NCBI GenBank assembly: GCA_028817255.1
Contig: JAPPQA010000164.1
Coordinates: 1-6,722 of the forward strand
Reading direction: 5' to 3'
DNA from: Gammaproteobacteria bacterium
Lineage (GTDB): Bacteria; Pseudomonadota; Gammaproteobacteria; Porifericomitales; Porifericomitaceae
Length of the DNA: 6,722 nucleotides
Positions 5,707-6,722 of the stretch are shown piece by piece; position 1 is the stretch's first letter, and every line of letters starts with the position of its first letter. The notes below the pieces were generated by a model. That model was given only the letters and a program-made list of their open reading frames with translations, was not told the origin of the DNA and did no database searches. A program made the position numbers and the translations under genes.

Positions 5707-6374
5707 CTCTTTCCCCCCGCGCCGGCCGCGGCGGGCCCCAGTTCCTCCAGCTTCATTTCCAGGAAGGGCGAGCGGCCGGCGGCCCCCGCCGCCCGCAATG
5801 CCTGGCGATAATATTCCGCCGCAAGGTCCTTGCGTTCCTTCAGCCACCAGAGGTCGCCTTGCAACTCGTAGTATGCAGGCGAGGGGTATGAAACCCGCAC
5901 GGCTTGCAGCTCTTTTTCCGCCTCTTCGAGTTCCCGGGCCGCGAGCAGGACGCGGACCAGCCGCAGGCGCGCGATATGGCGAATCAGGGGCTCGCCGCCG
6001 TTTTCGAGCGCCCAGCGCAAGCGGGAGGCGGCCTCCGCCAAGTCGCCGTCTTCCGCCAGGAAGCGGGCATGCAGCAGCGCGGCGAAAGACGCATACGCGG
6101 TCTTCGGGTATTCCGCGCGCAATTGCTTGGCCAGTTTTTCCACGACCTCCATTTCTTCTAACCCGATCTGCTCGGCTTCCCCGAGTTCCGTCCGCGCCAG
6201 CAATTCCTGAAATATTCCGGAGGCCTCTTCCGCCAGCCGCAATTGCCGCGCCTCCCAAAAGCGCCAGCCGACCACGCCGCATACGCCGATGGCCAGCCCG
6301 CAGATCAGGGCCTTGCCGTTGCGCTGCCACCACTCCTGCAGAGCGCTAAGGTCTTCCTGGTAATATGGATCCAT
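5703..6374 (-). CDS. yfgM: YfgM family ancillary SecYEG translocon subunit
   Basis: YfgM is an inner-membrane protein with a periplasmic TPR-like domain. In E. coli it associates with SecYEG and the chaperone PpiD and hands secreted proteins on to periplasmic chaperones. The product has 223 residues (E. coli about 206). The N-terminal cytoplasmic segment ends in WWQRNGKALI, matching the family, followed by one membrane helix at about residues 22-37 and the characteristic GWRFWEAR exit. The rest is helical and TPR-like: residues of about 85-125 and 135-200 carry the alternating Ala/Leu/Tyr spacing of paired helices (AYASFAALLHARF, IARLRLVRVLLA, YYELQGDLWWLKERK). ATG at 6374-6372 is chosen from this match; the ribosome site is weak (CGGAA about 8 nt upstream). 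It heads an operon with bamB and der. In E. coli hisS precedes yfgM, but here no hisS is seen upstream and a promoter lies there instead. Confidence 0.92.
   Translation of the reverse strand: MDPYYQEDLSALQEWWQRNGKALICGLAIGVCGVVGWRFWEARQLRLAEEASGIFQELLARTELGEAEQIGLEEMEVVEKLAKQLRAEYPKTAYASFAALLHARFLAEDGDLAEAASRLRWALENGGEPLIRHIARLRLVRVLLAARELEEAEKELQAVRVSYPSPAYYELQGDLWWLKERKDLAAEYYRQALRAAGAAGRSPFLEMKLEELGPAAAGAGGKS
5713..5718 (-). promoter_or_regulatory. Weak Shine-Dalgarno before the bamB TTG
   Basis: A GGGGGG run on the minus strand ends 6 nt before the TTG at 5706, within the last codons of yfgM. It is a poor match to the consensus. With the TTGA overlap it suggests that ribosomes finishing yfgM reinitiate on bamB. 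Confidence 0.35.
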
Positions 6375-6449
6375 TCCGGTTGTTCCGTTGCGCGAAAGTT
6401 CCGCGCGAGAGTTCCGCCCGGCCCGCGGTATGGGCCGGCTACGGCCGCG

Positions 6450-6479
6450 ATTTTACCTGCTGCGACCGCATATGGACAA
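6450..6479 (-). promoter_or_regulatory. Sigma-70-type promoter of the yfgM-bamB-der operon
   Basis: On the minus strand TTGTCC (6479-6474) is followed after 18 nt by TAAAAT (6455-6450, 5 of 6 to the -10 consensus). Transcription would begin near 6443, giving a leader of about 70 nt before the yfgM ATG. It is the best promoter match I find in the window, and it lies just inside the right 35-bp repeat arm. Confidence 0.5.
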
Positions 6480-6498
6480 GCAGCGGCGGGCGCCGCGT

Positions 6499-6533
6499 AG
6501 CCGTTACGCAATCGAGGGGAAACGATTCCCACC
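6499..6533 (-). repeat. Right arm of the perfect 35-bp inverted repeat
   Basis: Exact reverse complement of 124-158. The next bases outward (to 6540) match the last array unit at the left end with two mismatches, so the arm carries one unit of the left array but not the whole array. CCGTTACGCA (6501-6510) is the same word found twice at the end of der. Confidence 0.85.
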
Positions 6534-6609
6534 TCGCCATGGAGGGTAGATTCCTGCCTCCGTTAATGCAGTAAAGACAAGCCAGGGGCGAGCCTGCGTC
6601 TCATTTTTC

Positions 6610-6650
6610 CCATCACTCCCCCCTTCCATTACTCCCCCTTGAGGGGGAGT
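6610..6650. repeat. C-rich direct repeat and hairpin
   Basis: CCATCACTCCCCCCTT (6610-6625) and CCATTACTCCCCCTT (6626-6640) are adjacent near-copies. ACTCCCCC (6631-6638) also pairs perfectly with GGGGGAGT (6643-6650) around TTGA, making an 8-bp stem. No T-run follows on the plus strand. It is a possible transcript end for a gene beyond the edge or another dispersed repeat. Confidence 0.6.
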
Positions 6651-6722
6651 CGCAGCAGCCAAGCCGTCAGGCGCCGGCTGCCGCGGTGGGGGGAAGGCGG
6701 CCCTTGCGGTTCTCCTGGGCGG

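Larger units (their letters stand above)
6375..6722. other. Right intergenic region, no gene seen
   Basis: This 348-bp stretch up to the window edge holds the yfgM promoter, the right repeat arm (6499-6533) and C-rich repeats near 6610-6650. Short open frames on both strands lack recognisable domains and overlap one another, and I call none. A gene could begin just beyond 6722. Confidence 0.6.

Noticed and set aside
124..6533. A composite transposon defined by the 35-bp repeats
   Set aside because: No transposase or integrase between the arms, no visible target duplication, and the cargo is mostly essential core genes in conserved order.

Overview
The window looks like a chromosomal housekeeping region of a GC-rich gammaproteobacterium. 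The evidence is protein content and order: dapA followed directly by the outer-membrane lipoprotein gene bamC, and a yfgM-bamB-der operon, both of which are gammaproteobacterial arrangements. GC content is very high in most genes (46 of 60 bases at 1441-1500 inside dapA) but much lower in the leftmost gene (24 of 60 at 541-600). I cannot name a genus from sequence alone.

Layout, left to right. Positions 1-181 are non-coding and repeat-rich: a hairpin, a degenerate array of about 21-24 bp units, and one arm of a perfect 35-bp inverted repeat. Positions 182-853 (minus) encode an unrecognised secreted protein. Positions 854-1243 are a GC-rich divergent intergenic region with a strong hairpin and candidate promoters. 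Then dapA (1244-2137, plus) and bamC (2154-3053, plus) form one operon. An 83-bp convergent gap holds two hairpins and a 17-bp tandem duplication that overlaps the stop codon of der. On the minus strand, reading right to left, come yfgM (6374-5703), bamB (5706-4555) and der (4558-3137). They are translationally linked: both junctions are 4-nt TTGA overlaps, so bamB and der most likely start with TTG. Positions 6375-6722 hold a good yfgM promoter, the second 35-bp repeat arm and C-rich repeats, with no gene.

Functionally, dapA starts the lysine/diaminopimelate branch that supplies peptidoglycan. BamB and BamC are two lipoprotein subunits of the outer-membrane beta-barrel assembly machine. YfgM is a periplasm-facing partner of the Sec translocon and periplasmic chaperones. 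Der is a ribosome-assembly GTPase. The window is thus largely about envelope building, with two BAM lipoprotein genes converging tail to tail.

I found no defence system, transposase, CRISPR array, tRNA or rRNA. The points of most interest are the matched inverted repeats bracketing all six genes, the short TGCGTAACGG word recurring at gene-flanking sites, a BamC with apparently one folded domain and an internal 45-bp repeat, divergent residues in the first G domain of Der, and the orphan low-GC secreted protein.
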